A stretch of 64,000 bases of DNA from Chimonanthus salicifolius (taxonomy: Eukaryota; Streptophyta; Magnoliopsida; Laurales; Calycanthaceae): contig CM023534.1 of assembly GCA_013350335.1 (NCBI GenBank), positions 25,873,302 to 25,937,301 on the forward strand. The letters run 5' to 3'. A model generated the notes under the pieces. It made no database searches. It was given only the letters and a program-made list of their open reading frames with translations, and was not told the DNA's origin. Made by a program: the position numbers and the translations under genes. Positions 35,101 to 45,957 of this stretch are shown here, one piece after another; the stretch's first letter is position 1, and every line of letters begins with the position of its first letter.

Positions 35101-35299
35101 TGTAGAAACGCACCTCATAAACAATAATAATCCAATCACACCACAACACAAAGGCTTACGTGAAAAATCCTCAAAGGGAAAAAACCACGAGACAGAGGTA
35201 AACTTTTTTTTATTCAGAATGAATAGTCTTAAGATACAATGGCTATATATATACAAACAATGGTCTCAAATATGGAAGGACCAAAAATCTCAATCAACA
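35101..35299 (-). repeat. 3' LTR of the Copia element
   Basis: TGTAGAAACG...CAATCAACA on the plus strand. Lies next to the polypurine tract. Confidence 0.95.
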
Positions 35300-35306
35300 C
35301 TCCCCC

Positions 35307-38300
35307 TCAAGTTGGTGCGAAAATATCTATGGAGTCCAACTTGAACAATATCTCTTTGAATTTAACTGCAGAAAGACTTTTTGTGAAAATATCAACTAAC
35401 TGTTGATCACTGCGAACAAATGGAGTAGAAATAATATTAGCTTGCAGATTCTCTCGAAGAAAGTGGCAATCTATCTCTATGTGTTTAGTTCGCTCATGAA
35501 ATACTGGATTAGAGGCAATATGAATAGCTGCCTAATTATCACAAAACATCGGTGTCGACTGAGTAGATTCACAACCCAAATCCTTCAATAAAGCACGAAG
35601 CCAAATAATTTCTCTTGTTGTTGAAGCCATAGCACGGTATTCTGCTCTGCACTTGACCTTACAACAACATTTTATTTCTTACTCCTCCATGTTACTAAAT
35701 TACCTCCAACAAATGTACAATAACCTGTAGTGGATCTTCGATCAACTGGGCATCCTGCCCAATCAGCATCAGTGTAAGCTGTAACAGCACAATGCCCATG
35801 TCTACGCATCCATATACCTCTCCCGGGTGAACCTTTCAAATAATGTAAAATTCTGTTGACGACATTCATGTGATTAACTGTCGGAGCATGCATAAATCTA
35901 CTGACTAAACTGACTGCATATGAAATATCTGGTCAAGTAATGGTCAGATAAATCAATCTACCCACTAATCTTTGATACTGACCAATATCAGATAACAATT
36001 CACCATCATTACCAAGTTTTCCACCACTGTCAGTAGGAGTATTTGATGGTTTAACCCCCAACTTACCAGTATCCTATAATAAGTCTAACACATATTTTCG
36101 TTGATTAGGGAAGATCCCCCTTTTTGAGTAGGCCACTTCTAATCTAAGAAAATATTTTAACACTCCCAGATCCTTGATGACAAATTTCTCATTCAGCAGA
36201 GACTTAAGCTTTGAAATTTCATTTCCATCATTACCTGTAATCACAATATCGTCAACATAAACTAAAACAATAGTTTTCCCAGAGATACCTTTCTTGACAA
36301 ACATAGAAGAGTCTGAAGCACTTTTTTTAAGCCCGTTACTCATGAGAACAGAACTGAGCTTAGCATACCAAGCACGAGGTGACTGCTTAAGCTCATATAT
36401 AGCCTTTTTTAGTTTGCACACACAACCAACTTTGGATTCTTGCGGATGGCCTGGTGGAACACTCATATAAACCTCCTCCTCTAAATCACCATGCAGGAAT
36501 GCATTTTTGACATCCATCTGAAATAATTTCCAACCTTGATTTACTGCTAAAGAGAGAAGAACCCGGAAGGTGTTCATTTTTGCAACTGGCGCAAATGTCT
36601 CTTTATAATCTTCTCCATAAGTTTGTGTAAATCCTTTGGCAACGAGTCTCGCCTTGTGTCGTTCCACAGTGCCATCACTTTTATATTTTATTTTATATAT
36701 CTAACGATACCCAATGGTCTTCTTTCCAAAAGGCAATTTAACAATATCCCACGTCTTATTCTTATCCAGTGCCTACAATTCTTCTTTCATGGCATTTTTC
36801 CAAACTGGAATAAGATTAGCTTCTCGAAACGTTCTTGGCTCTTGTTCACTAGATACTGCACTTAAGAAGGCCACATGGGACAGTGCAACGTTGTCATATG
36901 TCAGGCAAGACTCCATAGGATGTGATACAGTATGATAGGTGAAAAAATCACTCATTTTTGTTGGAGGCCGAGACTCTCTCCTTGGCCTTCGCAATGGAAG
37001 AGGAGGTGCCGATATGTCATTTACTGTATGAAGATACTCATCTGTTGAGGGTACAAGAGCAGCAGTTGTGTCACTAATGACATTTGGAACAATGTCTGGA
37101 GATGGAAACGCAGTATTGTGATTGTGAGTGGTAGGGACACTAGGAGATCCAACAGGAAGCGGGATCAAATCTGATAAGTTCTCCCCCTGAGACCGATTCT
37201 CGGAATGTCTTGATGCTTGGAAGTAAGATTCAGATTCATTGAAGTGAACATCGCGAGAGACCACAGTCCGACGAGAAGAAAGATCATAATAAATGTATCC
37301 TTTCTGTGTAGAAGAATATCCAAAGAAAACACACCGAGTAGAACGAGCATCAAACTTATCACGGTGTATAGTTTGCTGATGAACATAGCAGACACACCCA
37401 AACACACGCAAATGAGATAGGTCAAGCTTTCTATTTTTCAAAATTTCCAAAGGAGACCTAAAAGTGAGGGTGCGACTAAGAAGACGATTAATGAGATAAA
37501 TAGCTGTGAGAATACCATGAGACTAATATTTCTTAAGAATACACATATGAAACATAAGTGCTCGAGCAATTTCAAAGATATATCTATTTTTTCTCTCGGC
37601 CACACCATTCTGTTGAAGGGTGCCCACACAACTGGTTTGATGAATAATGCCATGATTGCGAAGGTATGTAGAAAAAGAAGTGTTCATAAATTCAGTTCCA
37701 TTATCAGACTTGAAAGTCTTAATTTTGGTATTGAACTGATTGGTGATCATGGAATGAAATTCTCTAAAAACAGAGAACGCTTCAGATTTGGATCGTAACA
37801 AATATAACCAAGTTGCACGAGAAAAATCATCAATAAAGAGCACAAAATATTTATAGTCATCATATGAAGTAGGAGGAGCACTCCACAAATCTGAATGTAT
37901 TAACTCAAAACAAGCATCTGACTTAGAAATAGAAGACATAAATGGTAAACGAGTATGTTTAGAACGTAAACAAACATCACACGCTTTAGACTCAATAGAA
38001 AGAGAGGGAAATAAATAAGACAACACTCAGTCAGACGGATGACCAAGCCTGGAATGTAAAATGTCACGAGTCACCAGTCTGCTGGAATGACAGGCAATAA
38101 GAGGAGACTAGAGCAAGTACAAGCCATGGGAGTAGATGCCCTCACCAATCGTCTTCTTTGACTTTCTGTCTTGAAAAATGACAGAAGTGGGTGAAAAAAT
38201 AACATCACATTGTAATGCATTAGTGATCTTGCCAACAGACAGGAGTTGGACAAGAAATGAAGGGACAACTAGAGCAGCAGTAGGGGAACTATGTGGAAAA

Positions 38301-39487
38301 GGATGAATTGTCCTGCTCCCTAAGACAGGGACAGTAGTCCCATTTGCAATAGAAACATCATGCATTGCAGAATGAGAAACAAAATCAGAGACAGAGGATG
38401 TGTGATTGGCAATATGATCAGTTGCGCCAGAATCAATAATCCATGAATTAGCAGCAGAAGGCACACTAAGGTAAGCCTGTAACTGACCTGAGACATGAGT
38501 GGCATCAGAGGGCGCAGGTGAGACGGACTTACTGAGTTGTTGAAGGAGGTGACTTAATTGATGCGCAGAGAGAGATGTGTCGGCGAGAGCTACATGATCT
38601 GTCTTATGTTTGGCAAAAGTGTTTTTCAAATGAGAAAAAAGCTCCCAACAACGGTCCTTAGAGTGATCAGTTTTACCACAGTGATCACGGTGGAAAATTT
38701 CGCGTCTGCCAGTATTGCGCACAGTGGGTCGATTTTTTTCAGTACTAGAAGAAAACTTGCGATTGTCTTTGCCAACGAGAAGAGCACTGGAGTCAACTCT
38801 CTCAGAAGAAGACTGAAGATCAGAATTCATAGTCTTTTTTGGTGTTTCTTCTCTGTGAATAATTGCACAGACGTTAAGTAAGGATGGTAGCGGATCAGTC
38901 ATAAGAATATGGCTCTTCAGATGGTCATAATCCGACCTCAAATTACTGAGTAAAGTAAAAATCTTATCCTCTTCGGCTCGTTGCAAGAGAATTTGCGCAT
39001 CGATAGTATGTGGGTGATAAATATGGAGTTCATCCAACAACTTTTTTAGATGTCCAAAATAGTCAATAAAGGTTCTATCACCTTGTAGGGCAAAGGTAAT
39101 CTCGTTTTTAAGTCCAAACACCCGAGCAATATTATTTTTACTCCCATACATGCCTTCAACAGAGTCCTATATTTCCTTTACAGAATCAGAGGATGTGAAG
39201 ATGCCAGCAATATGTGGTTCCATAGAATTAAGAAGCCACGAGCGAACAAGTTGATCAGTAGAGATCCAATCGTCATATTTTGTATCTATAGAGGTAGATA
39301 CAGCGGTGCCGGAAGTAGATTTAGAAGGAGTTGAAGATGCAGGACAGACCGTCTGACCATTGTCAAATCCCAATTTCTTCTTTCCACCGAGAGACAATGT
39401 GACAGCTCGAGACCATAAGACATAATTATGCTCCTTTAAGAGAACTGAAGATAATTTCAGACTGGGATTAGTGTCGGAGTCACCCAT
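35307..39487 (-). pseudogene. Copia gag-pol polyprotein with nonsense mutations
   Basis: One reading frame runs from ATG at 39487 to about 35655. Order: gag (MGDSDTNPSLKLSS start; zinc knuckle DHCGKTDHSKDRC with the first Cys missing); protease WIIDSGATDHIAN (near 38440); integrase zinc part KACDVCLRSKH, then core with IHSDLW, KSDNGTEF and NGVAERKNR (37580-37930); reverse transcriptase ARLVAKGF, QMDVKNAFLHGDLEEEVYM and YVDD (36270); RNase H with YTDADWAGC (35790). In-frame stops fall at 39167, 38108, 38027, 37523, 36773, 36701, 36074, 35933 and 35672 (lowest coordinate of each). A 5 bp duplication near 35650 shifts the RNase H end, where one more stop lies at 35532. The product cannot be made as it stands. 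Confidence 0.93.
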
Positions 39488-40303
39488 TTAACAACTGGAA
39501 AAAAATCACGCGAAGTACCAAGCAAACAGCAGATGCAGACTGCAGCCCCAAACAACAGGTTTTCTTTTTCTTCTTCTTTTTTTTTTTGAAAAAAAAATAG
39601 AAAAAAAAAATTTGCAGAGAGCATTGAAGGGCTGATGATAGGGCGGTAACATAGACCCGAAGAAGGCCTCTCGAGTTGAAGGACGCCCCTACAACAGATT
39701 CACCCGCAAGAAGACAAGGCCGCCGGAGACAAGGCTGCCGGAGGCGAGACTGCCGACCCAAGGAGGGAAGACAGAGAGGTGGAGCAGCAAAGAAGAATAG
39801 TAGATCCAGCTAACAACAGAGAAGCTGGAGACAAACAGCAGATCCGGCGATGATGTCGGCGGAAATCGATGAAAAACGACAGCAAGAGAGATCTGGATTG
39901 CAGATCGGTGGAAGCACCTTTGAATTGACAAACACGGCAGCCAGCGAACACCGATCGGCAGTAGAGTGTTGGCGGCAGATCGGGGAAGCAACGACACCAA
40001 CGGCAAGAGAAAGCCGATGCAGATCGGAGAAGTGTCTTAGATCTGAGTTATAGGGGTCGGTGATAAGCAACAAGAATAGATCTGCAGAGGATTCTGGCCC
40101 ATGACCAGCAACCCTTTTGCCGTCGGCTGTAGTAACCAACAACCCTTTCTTGCAGATATGATTGCAGCAACAGATCCGCCGACTGTCCGAGCGAAATGAA
40201 GAGGCGCGGCGGAAGAGACACAAGCAGCAGGAGATGCAGCAGAGATGCAGCGATGGAGGCCGAGAAGGTCCGACGAAGGATCGATGATTAGGCTCTGATA
40301 CCA

Positions 40304-40500
40304 TGTAGAAACGCACCTCATAAACAATAATAATCCAATCACACCACAACACAGAGGCTTACGTGGAAAACCCTCAAAGGGAAAAAACCACGAGATAGAG
40401 GTAAACTTTTTTATTCAGAATGAATAGTCTTAAGATACAATGGCTATATATATACAGACAATGGTCTCAAATATAGAAGGACCAAAAATCTCAATCAACA
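40304..40500 (-). repeat. 5' LTR of the Copia element
   Basis: Pair of 35101-35299. It contains TATATATA (40445-40452). Lies next to the primer binding site. Confidence 0.95.
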
Positions 40501-41305
40501 AGAACCCTTCAAGAGTTTGAGCAAGTAGCAGATCTATTCTCTTGATCTGTTGCCTGCTATCCCCTCTCTCTCCTCTGTTCCAGAGCGTCCTGCGCTGGAA
40601 CTAAAGCTCCCAGATCTACTGCGATTGGAACACTTTCTCTGCTGTTCCAAGCTTCCTTCCTCTGCTTCTGGCGTCTGGCAGCACTGACTGAATTCGGTCC
40701 TTGTGAACCCAGCACTTGGCTGCTTCTGTACACCCGTCCAACGACTTTTTCTGCTCTGCTGCTTACACCTTGAAGCCCTCTCTGTATTTCAGATCAGCTT
40801 GCAGTATAAGACAGTCCACACGTCCTCCTTCAACCACTGAGAACCCCTCCTTGCTGTTCACGATCTCAGTAAGTTGCAGATCTATCTGCTGCCAGAACAA
40901 GATCTCTGTTCAGTCAGCCTCTTGCATACAGTTGGATGCCTTTCCTTCTTCCACGTCTGTTCTGCTGTGTACACAACCAGTCCACCCTCTAGATCTGCAA
41001 CTTAGTTCGTGTGTCTTTTCCATGTACGCCCGTGCTTCTATTTATATAGATAACAGTCTGTCCATGTCTCTTTGGCTTTAGCAATTACCAAAGATACATA
41101 TAGCAGTTGCCATGTTTCATACATAGCAATTGACATGTATCTAGATGCTATGCAATCGGTGTTGCCCTCCTTAGAACAGCTTCTATTTCTATGCATTAGA
41201 GTCCACGTTGGACTCTCAAGCAGCTGCTATGTATTGTCCTTCTCATATTAGAAGTTCTTCCCAATTTAGGATTGTGGATCCGAGCCACACAATCCCAACA
41301 GCATG

Positions 41306-41400
41306 GTCCTGTTTTGATTATTTTGTTTGATACCTGATTGTCGTGTAATTGTTTGTTCTTTGTCAATAAATCATAATCTTTCAAAAGAAAGGGGAAAAAA
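41306..41400 (+). other. Possible LINE 3' tail
   Basis: TTGTTTGTTCTTTGTCAATAAATC and the A-rich end near 41380-41400 resemble plant L1 3' ends. No coding part is seen beside it. Confidence 0.3.
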
Positions 41401-41414
41401 TGAAAAACCCTATG

Positions 41415-41530
41415 ATCTTGACAAGAGCCTATAACATAGTTGGTAAGTATTTATTATTTCGAATGAAAAGAGTTGCTGGTTTGAGTCATATTTGTGTTGC
41501 GTGTTTTTTGCAATTATTTTGTGAGAAACA
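41415..41530 (+). mobile_element. Possible tRNA-derived SINE
   Basis: ATAACATAGTTGGTAAG resembles a tRNA A box, and GGTTTGAGTCA about 35 bp later a B box. No tail or duplication is defined. Confidence 0.35.
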
Positions 41531-41737
41531 ATTTGCCAAAATCAATTTATAGTATCAACTCCAAATAAATGAAATAAATGGCTTTCATGATGATGGTGAC
41601 CTTTAAAACTAAGAAAGTCCAAAATATGGGATTTTAATGTTCATATTCAATGTTTGAATAGAGCCTGTTGATGGGCTTGTGTTGCTACGTACATAGTTTA
41701 GATGTTATATGTGTATACTATTGCCACCTCATCCATT

Positions 41738-42360
41738 GGATTGATGACGTGGCTGCCGTTGGATGTATCATCGGCTTGATGATTACATCACCCAAAAGAC
41801 ATACTTGTAGCACATTTTATAAGTGCTTAATGCAGGGGTCGAAATATCGGCTAATACATATCGTATCGGCCAATATGTATCGATTTTTCAGGGTCGAACG
41901 ATATCGGCCGATACGATATGTATCGGCCAGTAAAAAAGGTTACCGGCCGATATGACCGATATTCGGACCTAATATCGGTCACCATTTGGCGATATGCATA
42001 AAAATCGGTATTTAAAATTTATTTGAATTTTTAAAAAAAAAAAACAAAAACCAATATGGTTTTTAACGGTTTTTAATGGTTTTTTACGGTTTTGAATATT
42101 GGAGAAGAGAGAAATGCAATAAAATGGAAAAAACGGATGAGAGAGAAAATTATCTGCCGATATTTGCATATCGGTCGAAATATCAGCTGAAGCGTATTTT
42201 GGACCCCTGCTTAATGTGCAGTGTTCAAGGTTGTGACTTCAAGTTACCATGTGAAATAGTAGTGGTAATAGGATTGATGACACGATTGCTTTAGTTAGAT
42301 GTATCATAGGTTTGATGATAGTATCACCCAAAAGAGACAAACTTGTAGCACGTTTGTAAG
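41738..42360 (+). repeat. Duplicated 95 bp segment, split by a MITE
   Basis: The segments 41738-41832 and 42265-42360 share GGATTGATGAC, ATGTATCAT, TTGATGAT, ATCACCCAAAAGA and CTTGTAGCAC, ending GTGCTTAA. The MITE 41833-42208 lies directly after the first copy. Confidence 0.75.
41833..42208. mobile_element. hAT MITE
   Basis: Flanked by GCTTAATG (41825-41832, 42209-42216). Termini are CAGGGGTCGAAATATCGGC and, inverted, AGGGGTCCAAAATACGC. Subterminal CGATAT, TATCGGCC and CGGTTTTTAA motifs are shared with the 26965-27478 element. The terminal G of the right end overlaps the duplication, so the last base is ambiguous. Confidence 0.85.
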
Positions 42361-45300
42361 TGCTTAAGGGAAGGTTTTAAGTTCAATTAAAAAGAGACAA
42401 CCTTGTAGCTGTCGCAGCAGTAGTAAGGACTTGAGGGATCGAAAGAATTACATTGTTGTTTGAAATTATTTGTTTTCTTGGATTTGTAGTTTTTCCTTTT
42501 TTTCTAGTAGTGATGGTTCCTCCCTTATCTTTTTTGTATCTCTCCTGTTTTTGAGGACTTATTTTGCCCTTAATGAAGTTATCATTTCAGAAGAAGAAGA
42601 GAAGCCGCCCTGTCCTTAAATGCAAATGGTCAAGGGTATTTGCCATGTTGTATAGGGGTGAATAAAAAGGAGGAGGTGCCTCTATAACTAGCCTCGTAAA
42701 ATAACAACAATAATCAATAATGATAGTAGTAATAATAATATAGTAGCACCTAAAAAATGTAGTCTCATAATCGCAATAGCAACAACAACAGCAATGGCAA
42801 CAATAATATCGCCTGAAAGATTTAGGATTCATCATTAATAATTAAGTGCAAATTTGACAATTCAACATGTTACTACATGTGCAACAAAGATGATCTGAGG
42901 TTGGGTCTCATTGTACTTTGTATTTTTACTTTCAAAACAATCTTTCTCATCAATCATCTTTCAACACTATTAGTATATTCTGTATAGAAGGTATATAGTT
43001 TTCAAGCATCAACCCTTTCATGTCATATGAGGACAGTACATGGAAAGCATAGGATGACTGGCTGTTTGCGTGCACTATCACGAGGAATATTCACATTCCA
43101 TGATGCCCATGAGCCAAACCATGGGAAGAAATGTGCAAGTCTAAATCAAAGTAAGAATTTGATCACACCTTGAAAAAAAGAGAAAAAACTATGGGTACGT
43201 CACCATTGAAAGACGGTAGAGATTGCCCTTCGTTATAGTGAGGACTGAGAAATCAGTCAGTAGTCTACTTCATTGGCCATTTGTATCTTCCATTTTGTCC
43301 TTCCTCTTCCTTTTCTTAGTGGGCCTTCCTGCCCCTTTTCATTGAAGGGTGGGGATTGGGGGTTGTCTCATTCACTCGTTACAGAAATTGGTACCTTCAG
43401 CCATTGCATGGTTTGTGTGGGGAGAACAGAATGGATGATTTGTTAAAGAAACAGCATCTTCCAATTCATCATCATTGAAAGGGTTAAGCTTGAAATTTTA
43501 GTGGGTTCTAGTATCAAAGGAGTTTGCAGAATGCTTGGAAAATCACTTTAGAGGAAATTGGTTTTGATTTCCTACTTGTCATTTTCAGTTGGTATATGAT
43601 TTTCTGTTTCTATTAGGTGGCTTGTGATAACTGCCGAATCTCTCTTTAAGCTTATACATTCTTTTTTATCTTTTCACCATCATCATTATGGCTTAAATCT
43701 CATCTATCTGGAGTCGACTTTTTGAGTTCTTTTTATCCTTCCATGAATTATTTTTTTTCCTACTAATGAGAATGTCGAATGTCATTTGACATCTCATTAG
43801 TGGCCATGGGTTTCTCTGCCTCCTTCAAATGGGCTTTTGGGCTTATTGTATGACCATCCACTTTATAGACCATAAATGTTTAGTTCACTCTACATAAAAG
43901 TACCATGTATGGGTTTCTTCACAACCTCTGAATGAGATGAAGCCGATGCTACAAGTTGATAGTCAAGGTCAGGTGTGTGGTGCAGATGCAAAGAAGGATT
44001 CTGGCTTGGCTAGAGTTGGGAGTGCTGCAAATTGGTCTGCACACTACTGATCTGATCACCTTAGATGGCAAATCTTTATCTGGATTTTACGGGTCTTTTT
44101 TCTTTGCCATTTCTTTTTCAATATTGCTTTTGATGCTTACATGTTACTCGGATGTTTTTATCTCAACTTCTTAAGCACATTCAAGACCTTCTACTGTTAG
44201 AAGCTCTAGTGATTTATACTCCAGGTGTTATTGGTTTTTAAAATTCCCCCGTGAGAAAAAAGTTTTTCCTTGTTGTCTGTTGTGGTGTGGTTTGTATAAA
44301 GAATTATCTCATTAATTGGTAAAACCGGCACTGAGTTTTCTAGTATGATGTAAAACCGGCACTGAGGTTTAATTGATAAACATGTTTCTCAGGCTACACA
44401 ACTGAAGTGTAGATCTTTTGTCATGCAGAAGCAAAGTTGCGATTTTTACAATATTGAAATTGAAAAGCTGATTGACTATTTTTTCCCTAAACCATTGAAC
44501 AATTTTATTTGAAAATAATAAAGCCATGAACAACAATTTTGTGGTCTTGCAATACTAGGAAATGGAGAAGCCATATTTAGTTCTACCTGTGACTGATGAT
44601 CCTATCATTTTGATTCAGAGAAGGGATGAACACTGACCTCGTGTTTTCATTGTGTTCAATCATTTATTTAGGGGAGCAAGTGTTTGTTTACTATTGAGGG
44701 ACTTTGTCGCCGGTTGTCAGGATGATTGAGAAAGTGATGGGACATTAAGCTCATGATTTATTTTTAAACAGAATTTATTTGATTGCTACTGAGTAAGATA
44801 AGAGTTGGATATTGCGCTCGTGATCCTTCCAAGGTGGAGCAAGCCCTACTTTTATACGCCTATCCGTTGCTCAAAAATAAAATGATTTTGTAGTCGATGA
44901 GAGTCAAATGAGAATTTAATCTTTTTTCCCCTGTTCGATCATGAAATCCTTTTAAAACGTTGGGCATGTACTTGATTGGATGTTGATAATCGTGTAATGA
45001 ATTCACCACTGTGGTCGCATGCAGTTCAATTGTCCAGTAGATGCTATCACACATTGGTTCTCAATACAGTGTGGGTCATATTTTAATTTAGATTTGACTT
45101 GAAATCCTATTGAGTTGAATAGTTTGGGTGAGTTTGTCAATACAATTTGAAAAAAATTAATAAAATTTGGATTGACTTGCTTGATTTTTTTCTTTTTCTT
45201 TATTGAGTTTTTAAACTATAGATGGGACTGATGAGAATTCATACATCTTCATATCATCATGGAATCGGGTATTTCTCATCATTTTTTGACCTGAATGAAA

Positions 45301-45957
45301 TTTATGATTTGGACTTATTATTATTATTATTATTATTTTGACAAATATGTTGAAGAAATTACAATAAGATTCTAAATATTGGTTTTCAAAACTCATCAGA
45401 TTTTCAAAATTTGAATAAGATTTATAAAAAAGACGGGGAGGTTAGGTCTAAGTTCATTTGCTTTAAATTTATAAGAATAGATTAAAGGTCTTAGATTTAA
45501 TTTTTTACTAGATTTACTTGATATACAAATTTGCATGTGATTTTATGTATATGTGGGATAGTCTCACCCCTTCTATAGTGTAGGGATACTCATGTTATCA
45601 AAAATATAAAAAAATGGGATAATATTTAAATTATCATCGGACTAAGAGATGTAACTATTACCAGAATTATTGGAGACCACTGAATAATCGGCAAATAAGT
45701 TGGTGGTTTCAAAAACTAAGTTAATATCAGACAATTTTTAAAACCATGAACTGTTGAAAACTTTGAAATGATAGAAGCAAATTTGATTCTCATTTTGTAA
45801 AAATTAGTGCAGTCGTGGGTGTGAACCTGAAAATTTGGAAGTTAAAGAGAGTAGTGATGCCAATTTTACTGGCTACATTCGGGATACCTCCTTACATCTT
45901 ATTTCCCCGGATTAATGGGGAAATTGGTACAGGCCAATAGGAGAGGAAAAGAATGCT
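42361..45957. other. Gene-free stretch left of DMC1
   Basis: No recognisable gene. A small plus-strand open stretch at 43936-44031 (MKPMLQVDSQGQVCG start) is not supported by any motif. AAAACCGGCACTGAG occurs twice at 44322-44365. A TTA-type run lies at 45319-45340. DMC1's 3' untranslated region probably enters from the right; a weak AATAAG signal on the minus strand lies at 45898-45903. Confidence 0.4.

Larger units (their letters stand above)
35101..40500 (-). mobile_element. Structurally complete Ty1/Copia retrotransposon
   Basis: LTRs at 35101-35299 and 40304-40500, a 5 bp duplication AGAAC (35096-35100, 40501-40505), an initiator-Met primer site beside the right LTR (minus TGGTATCAGAGC, 40292-40303) and a polypurine tract beside the left one (minus TTGAGGGGGAG, 35300-35310). 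The LTRs differ by about six substitutions, all transitions, plus a T-run length change, so the insertion is fairly recent. All Copia domains are present in the usual order. Confidence 0.95.
34848..41300. mobile_element. Solo LTR (about 1.05 kb) split by a Copia element
   Basis: Begins TGTTAGGTTT, ends ATCCCAACA, and is flanked by the 5 bp duplication GCATG (34843-34847, 41301-41305). After removing the Copia element and one AGAAC copy, 253 bp on the left and about 795 bp on the right remain. The left part includes GTGGTTCGGCCCACC. Polarity is not determined. Confidence 0.75.

Noticed and set aside
43936..44035. Small ORF MKPMLQVDSQG as a terminal exon
   Set aside because: No homologous family recognised and no partner exon or clear acceptor.
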